From the NCBI RefSeq assembly GCF_028683095.1, contig NZ_JAJUBC010000003.1:1-64000 (forward strand): a stretch of DNA of 64,000 nt. The letters are read 5' to 3'. The translations under genes were made by a program, and so were the position numbers. Below, one piece after another: positions 1-6,972 of this stretch (position 1 is the first letter of the stretch; each line of letters begins with the position of its first letter). Origin of the DNA: Enterovibrio gelatinilyticus. GTDB lineage: Bacteria > Pseudomonadota > Gammaproteobacteria > Enterobacterales > Vibrionaceae. Below the pieces are notes generated by a model. The model saw only the letters and a list, made by a program, of their open reading frames with translations, was not told where the DNA came from and searched no databases.

Positions 1-144
1 GATAAAACATTCAACTGGCACTATGCTTATCAATGTATCGTAACAAACCTAAGACAAGGGCTTTAAAATTGCGTTATATTCTGCAACCTTGTTTTCTTAG
101 ATGTGTTCAGCATCAACAATAATCGGACCGTAGGGGTAGATACA

Positions 145-1152
145 TTGACAACCCGAGTATTGATCACTGATGACTCTGCTTTAGCGCGAAAACAATTGGC
201 GCGTTCACTGCCTTCGTTTATCAATGCTGAGGTGACATTTGCCGAGAATGGGCAAATCGCCATCGAACAGCTGAGCGCTAACACCTTTGACGTCATGTTT
301 CTTGACCTGACCATGCCAGTTTTGGACGGGTATGAGACGTTAGAAGCAATGCGCGAAGCCAACATCACTGTCCCCGTTTTTGTTGTTTCGGGAGATATAC
401 AACCGAAAGCACAAGAAAAAGTGATGGCTCTAGGTGCGCGCGCGTTCGTTCAAAAGCCTACCAGCCCTGCTGTACTAAATGAGATCCTCGCACCATTCAA
501 ATCTGACACTGCGGCTGAAGCGGCCGCTGCTGCCAAACCGCTGCAAGATCTAAAGATAGGTCGGCGCGAAATGTACATGGAAGTGGTGAATGTTGCGATG
601 GGCCGAGCCGCCGATTCGCTTGCGCGTTACTTTGATGTTTTCGTGCACATGCCTCTGCCACACGTGAATGTGTTTGAGGTCAGCGAACTGGTCATGACAA
701 TCAAGCACCTTGCAGCTAATGACAATATATCAGGTATCTGCCAAGGCTTTAGTGGCGAAGGGATCGCTGGTGAAGCATTGATGCTTATCTCCGATTCTTC
801 GATGAAAGATCTGCTGACTACATTAAATTACCCTGATGACGGTAGCGTCGACAACGAGCTAGAACTGCTGGTGGACGTGAGCAACGTACTGATTAGCGCG
901 TTTCTATCCGGTATGGGTGAACAAGCAGGTTTGGTTTTTGCGCAAAGCTACCCCGCAATTATTGGTCAGCACCTTGCCGTTGATAAATTGATGGAAGGTA
1001 TGCACGGTACTTGGAAGCGAACCGTGACGATTGAAGTGAGTTATGCCATCGATGGCACGAATATTAAGTGCGACCTGTTGCTGCTGTTGGTTGACGACTC
1101 TCTGCCATTGTTGGATGCCAAACTTGCTTATCTGATGGATGATGAGGACTAG
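145..1152 (+). CDS. Response regulator with CheY receiver and CheX/CheC-like C-terminal domain
   Basis: The N-terminal 120 residues form a CheY-like receiver. An acidic pair (residues 9-10), a phospho-acceptor Asp near residue 54 in the motif MFLDLTMP and a conserved Lys in FVQKP are all visible. After an Ala-rich linker the C-terminal half resembles CheC/CheX phosphatases (GEGIAGEALML; DVSNVLISAFLSGMGEQ). By family knowledge it would be phosphorylated by a histidine kinase outside this window; an auto-phosphatase or output role for the C-terminal half is inference. A GTG at 103 has no ribosome site, while TTG at 145 follows AGGGG (132-136) by 8 nt, so I start there. It is followed after 2 nt by a PAS protein, probably co-transcribed. 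Confidence 0.8.
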   Translation: MTTRVLITDDSALARKQLARSLPSFINAEVTFAENGQIAIEQLSANTFDVMFLDLTMPVLDGYETLEAMREANITVPVFVVSGDIQPKAQEKVMALGARAFVQKPTSPAVLNEILAPFKSDTAAEAAAAAKPLQDLKIGRREMYMEVVNVAMGRAADSLARYFDVFVHMPLPHVNVFEVSELVMTIKHLAANDNISGICQGFSGEGIAGEALMLISDSSMKDLLTTLNYPDDGSVDNELELLVDVSNVLISAFLSGMGEQAGLVFAQSYPAIIGQHLAVDKLMEGMHGTWKRTVTIEVSYAIDGTNIKCDLLLLLVDDSLPLLDAKLAYLMDDED

Positions 1153-1154
1153 CC

Positions 1155-1583
1155 ATGATTGACTCACCAGAATTTGAACAGTTCAACTGGATGGTCGATA
1201 TGGTGCAGAATATCGACATGGGACTGATTGTTGTTGATCGTGACTATACCATTCATATGTGGAATGGTTTCATGGTTCACCACACTGGCAAACATCCAAA
1301 TAAGGTTCAGGGCAAGTCGCTGTTTGAGGTATTCCCTGAAATTTCGGAAGACTGGTTTCGTGCAAAGTGCCGCCCAGTATTTGAACTGAAGTGTCGAAGC
1401 TTTGTGGTATGGAAACAGAGACCATATCTGTTTCATTGTCGTAATGTTCGCCCGATCACAGGGCAAGCAAACTTCATGTATCAAAATGTCACCTTGAACC
1501 CGATGGTGAACCTGCGTGGTGAAGTGCAGCATATGTTTATATCGGTGGCGGATGTGACCGGAGAGGCGTTAGCAAATCGGTAG
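1155..1583 (+). CDS. PAS-domain protein
   Basis: This 142-residue protein appears to consist of a single PAS fold: NIDMGLIVVDRDYTIHMWN near the start and a C-terminal strand ending in ISVADVTGE, as in PAS/PAC modules. It has no kinase, GGDEF or other output domain. Its ATG lies 2 nt after the stop of the receiver/CheX-like gene, so the two are almost certainly one operon, and the PAS module may be a sensory partner for that regulator (inference). The ligand is unknown. The stop codon is the first triplet of a 16-bp tandem repeat. Confidence 0.75.
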   Translation: MIDSPEFEQFNWMVDMVQNIDMGLIVVDRDYTIHMWNGFMVHHTGKHPNKVQGKSLFEVFPEISEDWFRAKCRPVFELKCRSFVVWKQRPYLFHCRNVRPITGQANFMYQNVTLNPMVNLRGEVQHMFISVADVTGEALANR

Positions 1584-1617
1584 ACGTCTCTCTAAATAGA
1601 CGTCTCTCTAAATAGAC
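1581..1617 (+). repeat. 16-bp tandem repeat, about 2.3 copies
   Basis: The unit TAGACGTCTCTCTAAA is present at 1581-1596 and again at 1597-1612, followed by a partial third copy (TAGAC). The first copy contains the stop codon of the PAS gene. It is probably a local slippage duplication. Confidence 0.9.
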
Positions 1618-1672
1618 AAGCGGCCTTTGCCCTTAAATAGAAAATATCCTTAGATAAGTTTGATATATAAAG

Positions 1673-1709
1673 AAAAAGCCAGCACCTCGAAGTGCTGGCT
1701 TTTTCTTTT
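1673..1709. terminator. Bidirectional intrinsic terminator
   Basis: A GC-rich stem GCCAGCAC / GTGCTGGC is flanked by an A-run on the left and a T-run on the right. It can serve both the PAS gene and the converging metalloprotease gene. Confidence 0.85.
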
Positions 1710-1715
1710 ATTATT

Positions 1716-1727
1716 GGGGGGGGGGGG
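1716..1727. repeat. Homopolymer tract of 12 G
   Basis: Twelve consecutive G residues lie just beyond the terminator in the convergent intergenic space. This is unusual for a moderate-GC genome and is a likely hot spot for length variation or sequencing error. Confidence 0.9.
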
Positions 1728-1768
1728 AGACTTGTGTGACTGGCTCTGAGCGATTCGCCTTACAACGC

Positions 1769-2569
1769 TTAGAGGTTAGGTTTTCCACAGTTGGGCGCGT
1801 TGCGAGATTGCGCTGGAAGTTGAAGAATTGCTGCATTCAAATCATCAATGCGGGTGTCATGTCCAGGGTGAGTGGACAGCAGTTCTGGTGGTGCTCCTTC
1901 TGAAGCTGCAGCCATGTTCTTCCAGAGGTCTACGCTGCCCTGTGGGTCAAAACCCGCTTCATTCATGAGTTGAACACCGATAAGATCTGATTCAGATTCA
2001 TGGGCACGGCTAAACGGAAGCAAAACACCCACATTTACGCCAAGTCCTAAGCCTGCCAGAATCAAATCCGAATTGGCTGTGCCCGATACGCCAAGCGCGA
2101 TGCTGGTAATTTGTAGTGCGCTGTTGGTTGCGACTGAACTTGAAACGCGCTCGCTGCCATGATTTGCCATCACGTGACCAATTTCATGTCCGATAACCGA
2201 CGCGAGTTGGTCTTGGTTTTCAGCGACCTTCAACAGCCCGGTATACACACCAATTTTTCCGCCAGGAAGCGCGAAAGCATTGACTTGATCGCTATCAAAT
2301 ACCACAACTTCCCATTGTTCAAAATCTGGTTGTGGTGGGGTGACTTCTAATATGGCATCAGTGACACACTGCACATACTGATTGGTTTGTTTATCGGTAC
2401 TGATCTTTTCTGTCCCTTTGAGATCAGAAAATGATTGGCTGCCCAAGGTTGCCATTTCGCTGCCCGAAACCAAGATCAGCTGGCTGCGTCCCGTTGGTGA
2501 AGTGGTGCAACCCATGACAATGCTGAGTAGGGCTGTGGCAAGAGTAGTTTTTACTGTGTTAAATTTCAC
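1769..2569 (-). CDS. M48-family metalloprotease, lipoprotein
   Basis: A zinc metallopeptidase of the M48 (HtpX/LoiP-like) family. The catalytic motif HEIGH stands in VIGHEIGHVMANHGSERVS, and a downstream Glu occurs in AHESESD. The N-terminus is a lipoprotein signal with a lipobox ending in MGC, so the mature protein should be anchored in the envelope, probably facing the periplasm, where relatives degrade misfolded outer-membrane proteins. The GTG start follows AGGA by about 7 nt. The 266-residue length is normal. The gene is monocistronic and converges on the PAS gene. Confidence 0.9.
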   Translation of the reverse strand: MKFNTVKTTLATALLSIVMGCTTSPTGRSQLILVSGSEMATLGSQSFSDLKGTEKISTDKQTNQYVQCVTDAILEVTPPQPDFEQWEVVVFDSDQVNAFALPGGKIGVYTGLLKVAENQDQLASVIGHEIGHVMANHGSERVSSSVATNSALQITSIALGVSGTANSDLILAGLGLGVNVGVLLPFSRAHESESDLIGVQLMNEAGFDPQGSVDLWKNMAAASEGAPPELLSTHPGHDTRIDDLNAAILQLPAQSRNAPNCGKPNL

Positions 2570-2906
2570 GGTTATGTCCTTATCGCGAAGCCAATTCCTT
2601 CAACCTAAACGTATCAATTACTCGAACCCCCAAAGTGCATTGGGGTTTAAGTGCATTGGGCTTCAAGTTCATTTCTGACCTAGATTATTCACTTTGTTAG
2701 GCTAATCGAGCGACATTGTAATATGACTGTCAACCGAGGCAAGGTGTGGAGTGAATTTGCTAAACGTATTTACCGATCGGACTCAACCTTTATAGGAAAA
2801 AGTCACGAATCGGTCTTTCAGATTTATACAGTAAAGCGTAGCTCTCACCTTAGTAACTGACGATAATGGGTGAGGAAAGCATTGTTAAACACATTAAGGA
2901 GCGCTT
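2570..2906. other. Divergent intergenic region, 337 bp
   Basis: This region separates the M48 protease from the thioesterase and must carry both promoters. I see no clear operator, hairpin or small ORF. Confidence 0.5.
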
Positions 2907-3335
2907 GTGGCTATTTGGAAAAAAAACATTTCCCTTGAGGGTCTCAACGCGACCTCTGCCAATACCTTGGTTGAACACCTGGGCATTCAATACACGGCAT
3001 TTGATGAACACAGCTTAACAGGCACTATGCCTGTGGACTCTCGAACTCATCAACCTCTCGGCATGTTACATGGTGGTGCTTCGGTGGTATTGGCGGAAAC
3101 GCTTGGATCGTTAGCTGCGAACATGTGTGTGGAAGAAAATAAGTACTGCGTCGGTCTAGATATTAATGCCAACCATATTCGGGCGATGCGCTCGGGGCAG
3201 GTAGTTGGCAAGGCAACCCCCATTCACCTAGGTGCAACCACTCAAGTGTGGCAGATTGAAATAGTTGACGATCGTGATCGTCTCGTTTGCACTAGCCGTT
3301 TAACCATGGCTGTGTTGCAGCACAAAGGGAAATAG
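2907..3335 (+). CDS. menI: Hotdog-fold acyl-CoA thioesterase, MenI/YdiI-like
   Basis: The 142-residue protein aligns well by eye with E. coli MenI (YdiI), the 1,4-dihydroxy-2-naphthoyl-CoA hydrolase of menaquinone synthesis. Shared stretches are MPVDSRTxQPxGxLHGGASVVLAE and the end HLGxxxQVWQIEI. The catalytic Glu lies in VVLAETLGS. Start is GTG after GGAG at 2899-2902. Related hotdog enzymes (EntH, YbdB) act on other aryl-CoAs or carrier-bound substrates, so the physiological substrate is not certain from sequence alone. Confidence 0.85.
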   Translation: MAIWKKNISLEGLNATSANTLVEHLGIQYTAFDEHSLTGTMPVDSRTHQPLGMLHGGASVVLAETLGSLAANMCVEENKYCVGLDINANHIRAMRSGQVVGKATPIHLGATTQVWQIEIVDDRDRLVCTSRLTMAVLQHKGK

Positions 3336-3338
3336 ATA

Positions 3339-3569
3339 ATGGTCATTACGATTCCGGGTGCCCGAGTTGTCGCGACGATGCACGAAGTGATGGTGAAACT
3401 GGAACAAAATAGAATAACGCTGCAGGCTCAGACCGATGACATTAGCTTACTCGCTGTGCCTTGTATGCTTATCGCCAATGGTGGTTCAGTCAATTGGAGC
3501 ATTTCATTGGGCAATGAAGAAAATATGGAAGCTGTGAGTCACGCGACAGGCATTGCGTTGAAGCGATAG
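3339..3569 (+). CDS. Small protein of unknown function
   Basis: A 76-residue ORF starting 3 nt after the thioesterase stop and so likely translated from the same mRNA. It has no signal peptide, membrane segment or motif that I recognise. The composition is that of a small soluble globular protein. The ORF is supported mainly by its position; no function is proposed. Confidence 0.55.
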   Translation: MVITIPGARVVATMHEVMVKLEQNRITLQAQTDDISLLAVPCMLIANGGSVNWSISLGNEENMEAVSHATGIALKR

Positions 3570-3616
3570 GCGCTGTTTTTACAAAATATACTGGCAATCA
3601 TGGATAGGAGAGTTCG

Positions 3617-3988
3617 GTGATCAAATCAACGATCTGGACAATGAAATTGGCACTGATGTTGACCATCATGTCATCGTACTCGGTTGCTGGCGAAGCAGAT
3701 GTCGTAAACGCCACGGCAACCAAATCGGGTGAATTTTACAGATTTTCTGCCACCGTAGCCCACGCTGACGAAGGGTGGGATCACTATGCGAACGCTTGGC
3801 GAGTGGTGACGAAAGAAGGTGATGTGTTGGGTGTCAGGGAGCTTCTTCATCCCCATGAAAACGAGCAACCCTTTACGAGAAGCTTATCTGGTGTTTCAGT
3901 GCCTGAAGGCGTGACCGAAGTGATTGTGGAAGCCCGAGATAGTGTTCATGGCTGGGGCGGTAAGACGTTTGAGATTGGCCTAGAATAA
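3617..3988 (+). CDS. Exported protein of unknown function
   Basis: A 123-residue protein with an N-terminal signal peptide (hydrophobic stretch at residues about 9-23, probable cleavage after SVAG) and a small beta-rich mature domain containing GWDHYANAWRVV and GWGGKTFEI. GTG start at 3617 follows AGGAGAG. It is probably periplasmic. It is 47 nt downstream of the preceding small gene, possibly in the same operon. No family assigned. Confidence 0.7.
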   Translation: MIKSTIWTMKLALMLTIMSSYSVAGEADVVNATATKSGEFYRFSATVAHADEGWDHYANAWRVVTKEGDVLGVRELLHPHENEQPFTRSLSGVSVPEGVTEVIVEARDSVHGWGGKTFEIGLE

Positions 3989-4064
3989 GCGTTAGCATCG
4001 ACGATCTCTATTCAGGAGACTTGGGTGTAGTTTGGGTATAACAGCCGAGCAAAGATAAATAACA

Positions 4065-4098
4065 AAAAGCGCCGCAACATTGTCGTTGCGGCGCTTTT
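4065..4098. terminator. Bidirectional intrinsic terminator
   Basis: A long stem GCGCCGCAAC / GTTGCGGCGC is flanked by AAAA and TTTT, between the exported protein gene and the converging DUF2797 gene. Confidence 0.9.
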
Positions 4099-4125
4099 GT
4101 ATTCAGGCTGAAAGCAGGTCAAGCG

Positions 4126-4941
4126 CTAATAGGTTGCGGTTATCTCGTAACCAGTAAATTTACGAACATTGATCACGCCAGTATCAAAAATCAGGTATTG
4201 GCCTTTAATACCTTTTAAGACACCTGAAACGACGGGCTCTTTATCAAAATTGAGCGAGGTAATCTTCGTTGGATGCTCTTCCACGGGATAACGAATGTCG
4301 ATAATGTCATGTTGAACAGGCTCAACAGCATCAAAGCCATATTGCAGGCGTAGGCTAAAGATCTTTGCATCGATTTTTGGCAGTAAACGACGCGCTTCTT
4401 CTTTTAAGTCTATATCGTCGTTATCGCCTTTCAGCATGGCTCGCCAATTCGTCTTGTCAGCAAGGAATTCGGCAATAGCGATTTCAACCAAACCAGAAAG
4501 TTGTCGGGTTTTTACCTTCAATATAGGTAAGGCTTGGGTTGCACCTTGGTCGACCCAGCGGGTTGGTATTTGACTCGCTCGGGTAATTCCTACCTTTAGA
4601 CCAGAGGTGTTGGACAGGTAAACCACATGGTCTGTCATGCAAAATTGCTCACCCCATTCGGGTTCACGGCATGTGCCTTCAGCAAAGTGGCAAGTCTCAG
4701 GTTTCAAAATACACATATCGCAGCGAGCAAGCTTACGTGTACATGGAAAACAGTGCCCTTGGCTAAAGCTCTTATTGGTTTTGTTACCGCAAGCATCGCA
4801 GTAGATCTTGCCAGTGTAAGTTAGGGTGAGTGATTTTCCGATCAATGCGTTCAACGCAACGTCGTCTTCCCCTATAGGCAGAGAGTATTGTACGCCGCTT
4901 TCTAGCGAACTTTTCATTTTGCTCAAAGTACCAGTAATCAT
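4126..4941 (-). CDS. DUF2797 family protein
   Basis: The 271-residue protein matches the DUF2797 family by its layout. A zinc-finger-like part comes first, with Cys pairs CDAC, CFPC, CDMC and a further CHFAEGTC. A segment HVVYLSNTSGLKVGITR follows, which resembles the core of GIY-YIG-type nuclease folds (a YL...G-x-T pattern). The function is unknown; nucleic-acid binding is a plausible inference from the Cys-rich region. It is monocistronic. Confidence 0.8.
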   Translation of the reverse strand: MITGTLSKMKSSLESGVQYSLPIGEDDVALNALIGKSLTLTYTGKIYCDACGNKTNKSFSQGHCFPCTRKLARCDMCILKPETCHFAEGTCREPEWGEQFCMTDHVVYLSNTSGLKVGITRASQIPTRWVDQGATQALPILKVKTRQLSGLVEIAIAEFLADKTNWRAMLKGDNDDIDLKEEARRLLPKIDAKIFSLRLQYGFDAVEPVQHDIIDIRYPVEEHPTKITSLNFDKEPVVSGVLKGIKGQYLIFDTGVINVRKFTGYEITATY

Positions 4942-5042
4942 TGCTTCTTTAACGTTGTCCTTTTCGTGTTTGAAGTGTACCAGAACTGAGTGCTCAAACT
5001 AACTGAAGATGATGGTTTGTCGCTTAGATGCACAACAGCCTT

Positions 5043-5342
5043 TTAGCGCATGACAAATCCATTATCGAGTTCGTTATAAAGTGACACCGTCACTATGAGC
5101 AGGTTGAGTTCAATATCCTCGTTGATTTCATCAATCACAAATAAGTCAGCGTCTGACTCAGAAGTGTTTCTTTCAGCCAACACAAGAATGTTTTGCTGTA
5201 TGTCGCCATAAATCACACGTTCATCTACTTTTTCGTAATGACCGAAGTCGAGTAGAGCCGCAGGGGCAAGCTCTGGCTTGGCAAGAGCTTGAACTGAAAA
5301 GAATAGGGTGGAAGCAACAAAAGGGATGGTTAGAAAGCGCAT
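5043..5342 (-). CDS. Small exported protein of unknown function
   Basis: From the ATG at 5342 the product has 99 residues, with a clear signal peptide (MRFLTIPFVASTLFFSVQALA). The mature part is small and acidic, with a C-terminal strand-like segment NLLIVTVSLYNELDNGFVMR. Upstream in-frame starts at 5354 (ATG) and 5381 (GTG) exist and none has a good ribosome site; I chose the one giving a standard signal peptide. No family recognised. Confidence 0.6.
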   Translation of the reverse strand: MRFLTIPFVASTLFFSVQALAKPELAPAALLDFGHYEKVDERVIYGDIQQNILVLAERNTSESDADLFVIDEINEDIELNLLIVTVSLYNELDNGFVMR

Positions 5343-5479
5343 GAAAAAGTCCATCTTGGTAAAGTTTCTGCAGGATGGCACAGGGTATTAGCGGTTTTGT
5401 CAGTAAAGCGTCAAAGGCGAATGAGCTTTGCGTAATAAAGAGAGTTTCTGAGCATTTGACGCCAGTTCAATGCAATTGG

Positions 5480-6448
5480 TTATAAATCTACAATGACTGG
5501 GCAATGGTCTGAAAGTCGGTAGGTCGCCACAGCGTGATACGAATACTTATATTGTTTCGCCTCGGGAGGGAATTGCTTGTCGATAGCGCCTGGACTGGCA
5601 ATGATATGATCGATCAGTTTCTGATATACAACATGCTCCCAGCGTTTAGTGCGATAATTGAATTTTCTCGCTTTGCATTTTGCTGGTGTTGACGCAGACA
5701 GGTTAATCAATGAGTTTGGCTCTGTTTGGTCTAGCAGTTGCTTCCAAGCCCATTCGTTACGCTCGTTTAAATAATGGTTAAAGTCACCTGCAATGATAAA
5801 TTCTTGGCCAAGTTTGTGTTTGGCATTGATCCATATCGCCAGTGCCTCAATCTGTCGGTCCAGCTTTTTACAGCTATTGTTTCGGCGTACAGCTTTCTCG
5901 AAACAGCCAGATTTGAGATGAATCGAAAGTAGATGCAGTGAAGGCTCATTTTCTCTCAGCACTTCAATATAGGCGCCGTAGCGAAGATCGCCACCAGAAA
6001 GAAAAGTCGGTAAACCGAGTGGTTGGTAGTCTTTGTGGTCGATGACTTCAACACCCTTTTTTACTGCCCAACCAGTAAACTGATTACTACCTCGACTACG
6101 TTTATAGCGCTTCACTCGGTCGGAGAAGTAAAAGTCATATTTGAGAGGATCGAGGACTTTGGATAAGGGCTCTGGACCGTCCACTTCTTGAAATGCAATA
6201 AGGTCAGCATCAATGACAGAAGCGACGGTTTGCATCATGAGGTAATCTTCAGCCGCTCTCTTGCCTTGAACTCGATCACCTTTGTCAGATAGCCACTCCA
6301 TGTTCCATGTAGCTAGCGTCAAACTCGCATACGAAGGAAGCGGCATAAAAGCGAAAAATAGTAGGCACAAAAAGAAAAGGTGCTGAAACACTCTATAAGT
6401 TTGAGTGATGCTGTTAACCGCGAGTGATGGTGAGTGAAGCGAAGACAT
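5480..6448 (-). CDS. Exported endonuclease/exonuclease/phosphatase-fold protein
   Basis: The characteristic motifs of the EEP (DNase I-like) superfamily are all present: ATWNMEWLSD, FQEVDGPE (catalytic Glu), SIHLKSGC, AGDFNHYLN (Asp/Asn), and the terminal LSDHCPV (Asp-His). A hydrophobic stretch before these motifs (FLCLLFFAFMPLPSYA) suggests secretion, so the enzyme probably acts on extracellular or periplasmic nucleic acid, or on a phosphodiester. An in-frame TTG at 6478 would add 10 residues; the ATG at 6448 is preferred but neither has a strong ribosome site. Substrate unknown. Confidence 0.8.
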   Translation of the reverse strand: MSSLHSPSLAVNSITQTYRVFQHLFFLCLLFFAFMPLPSYASLTLATWNMEWLSDKGDRVQGKRAAEDYLMMQTVASVIDADLIAFQEVDGPEPLSKVLDPLKYDFYFSDRVKRYKRSRGSNQFTGWAVKKGVEVIDHKDYQPLGLPTFLSGGDLRYGAYIEVLRENEPSLHLLSIHLKSGCFEKAVRRNNSCKKLDRQIEALAIWINAKHKLGQEFIIAGDFNHYLNERNEWAWKQLLDQTEPNSLINLSASTPAKCKARKFNYRTKRWEHVVYQKLIDHIIASPGAIDKQFPPEAKQYKYSYHAVATYRLSDHCPVIVDL

Positions 6449-6684
6449 ATCCAGAGTTATATTCTCGTATTGTTCCAATCAACGAACTAGTAATAACCTC
6501 CAAGTCATCCAGACTGGAACTGTTGAAGAAATTGGCTATCAGTTGGATAGTAGAGCATACAGTATGCGATGTTTTTTGTGCTTAGCATTTTTGCGCCCCC
6601 TGTTGCACTTTTTTACAGCCTTTTTTCATTTCTTGACGTTTTGCCCCATTAATCGAATAGATAAAAATCGCATCCCCTCGTGCC

Positions 6685-6698
6685 ATGATCTAAATCAA
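6685..6698 (+). promoter_or_regulatory. FNR binding site
   Basis: ATGATCTAAATCAA fits the FNR consensus TTGAT-N4-ATCAA with one mismatch. It lies about 275 bp before the nrdD start and fits anaerobic induction of a class III reductase. Confidence 0.7.
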
Positions 6699-6728
6699 TG
6701 TATCGATCGCGCCTCGACGGTCTAATGC

Positions 6729-6775
6729 ACCACATATTGTAGTGCTCGTTAGATTTCTGTCCATATTTGGTATTT
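6729..6775 (+). promoter_or_regulatory. Tandem NrdR-like boxes
   Basis: ACCACATATTGTAGTG (6729-6744) resembles the NrdR consensus (ACACwATATATwGTGT type). A second, weaker copy TCCATATTTGGTATTT lies exactly 31 bp downstream (6760-6775) and matches the first at 10 of 16 positions. Paired boxes about three helical turns apart are the hallmark of NrdR operators. The second box is weak, so the call is tentative. Confidence 0.55.
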
Positions 6776-6972
6776 CTTGACGTCCTTCACAATTGTGTGT
6801 AGTCGATTGTTTTAGCGAAGAAGCTTTGTTCGATACCACCCAAATGTTGTGAATGACGTGTTTTGTACATGGTCAGGTTAACGCCGTTTTTCCGATGTGA
6901 TGCTCTTCTTTATATTAAGTGAGAGCAGCATTTGTCCCTTGAATTGAAGGGTGATTCCTTGAGGAGCTATTT

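Larger units (their letters stand above)
6479..6972 (+). promoter_or_regulatory. Long regulatory region upstream of nrdDG
   Basis: About 490 bp between the EEP gene and nrdD. It contains an FNR-type site (6685-6698) and two NrdR-like boxes (6729-6744 and 6760-6775), described separately. No convincing ORF. Confidence 0.6.

Noticed and set aside
6543-6725. 60-codon ORF in the nrdD upstream region
   Set aside because: It overlaps the FNR site, has no ribosome site and low-complexity composition.
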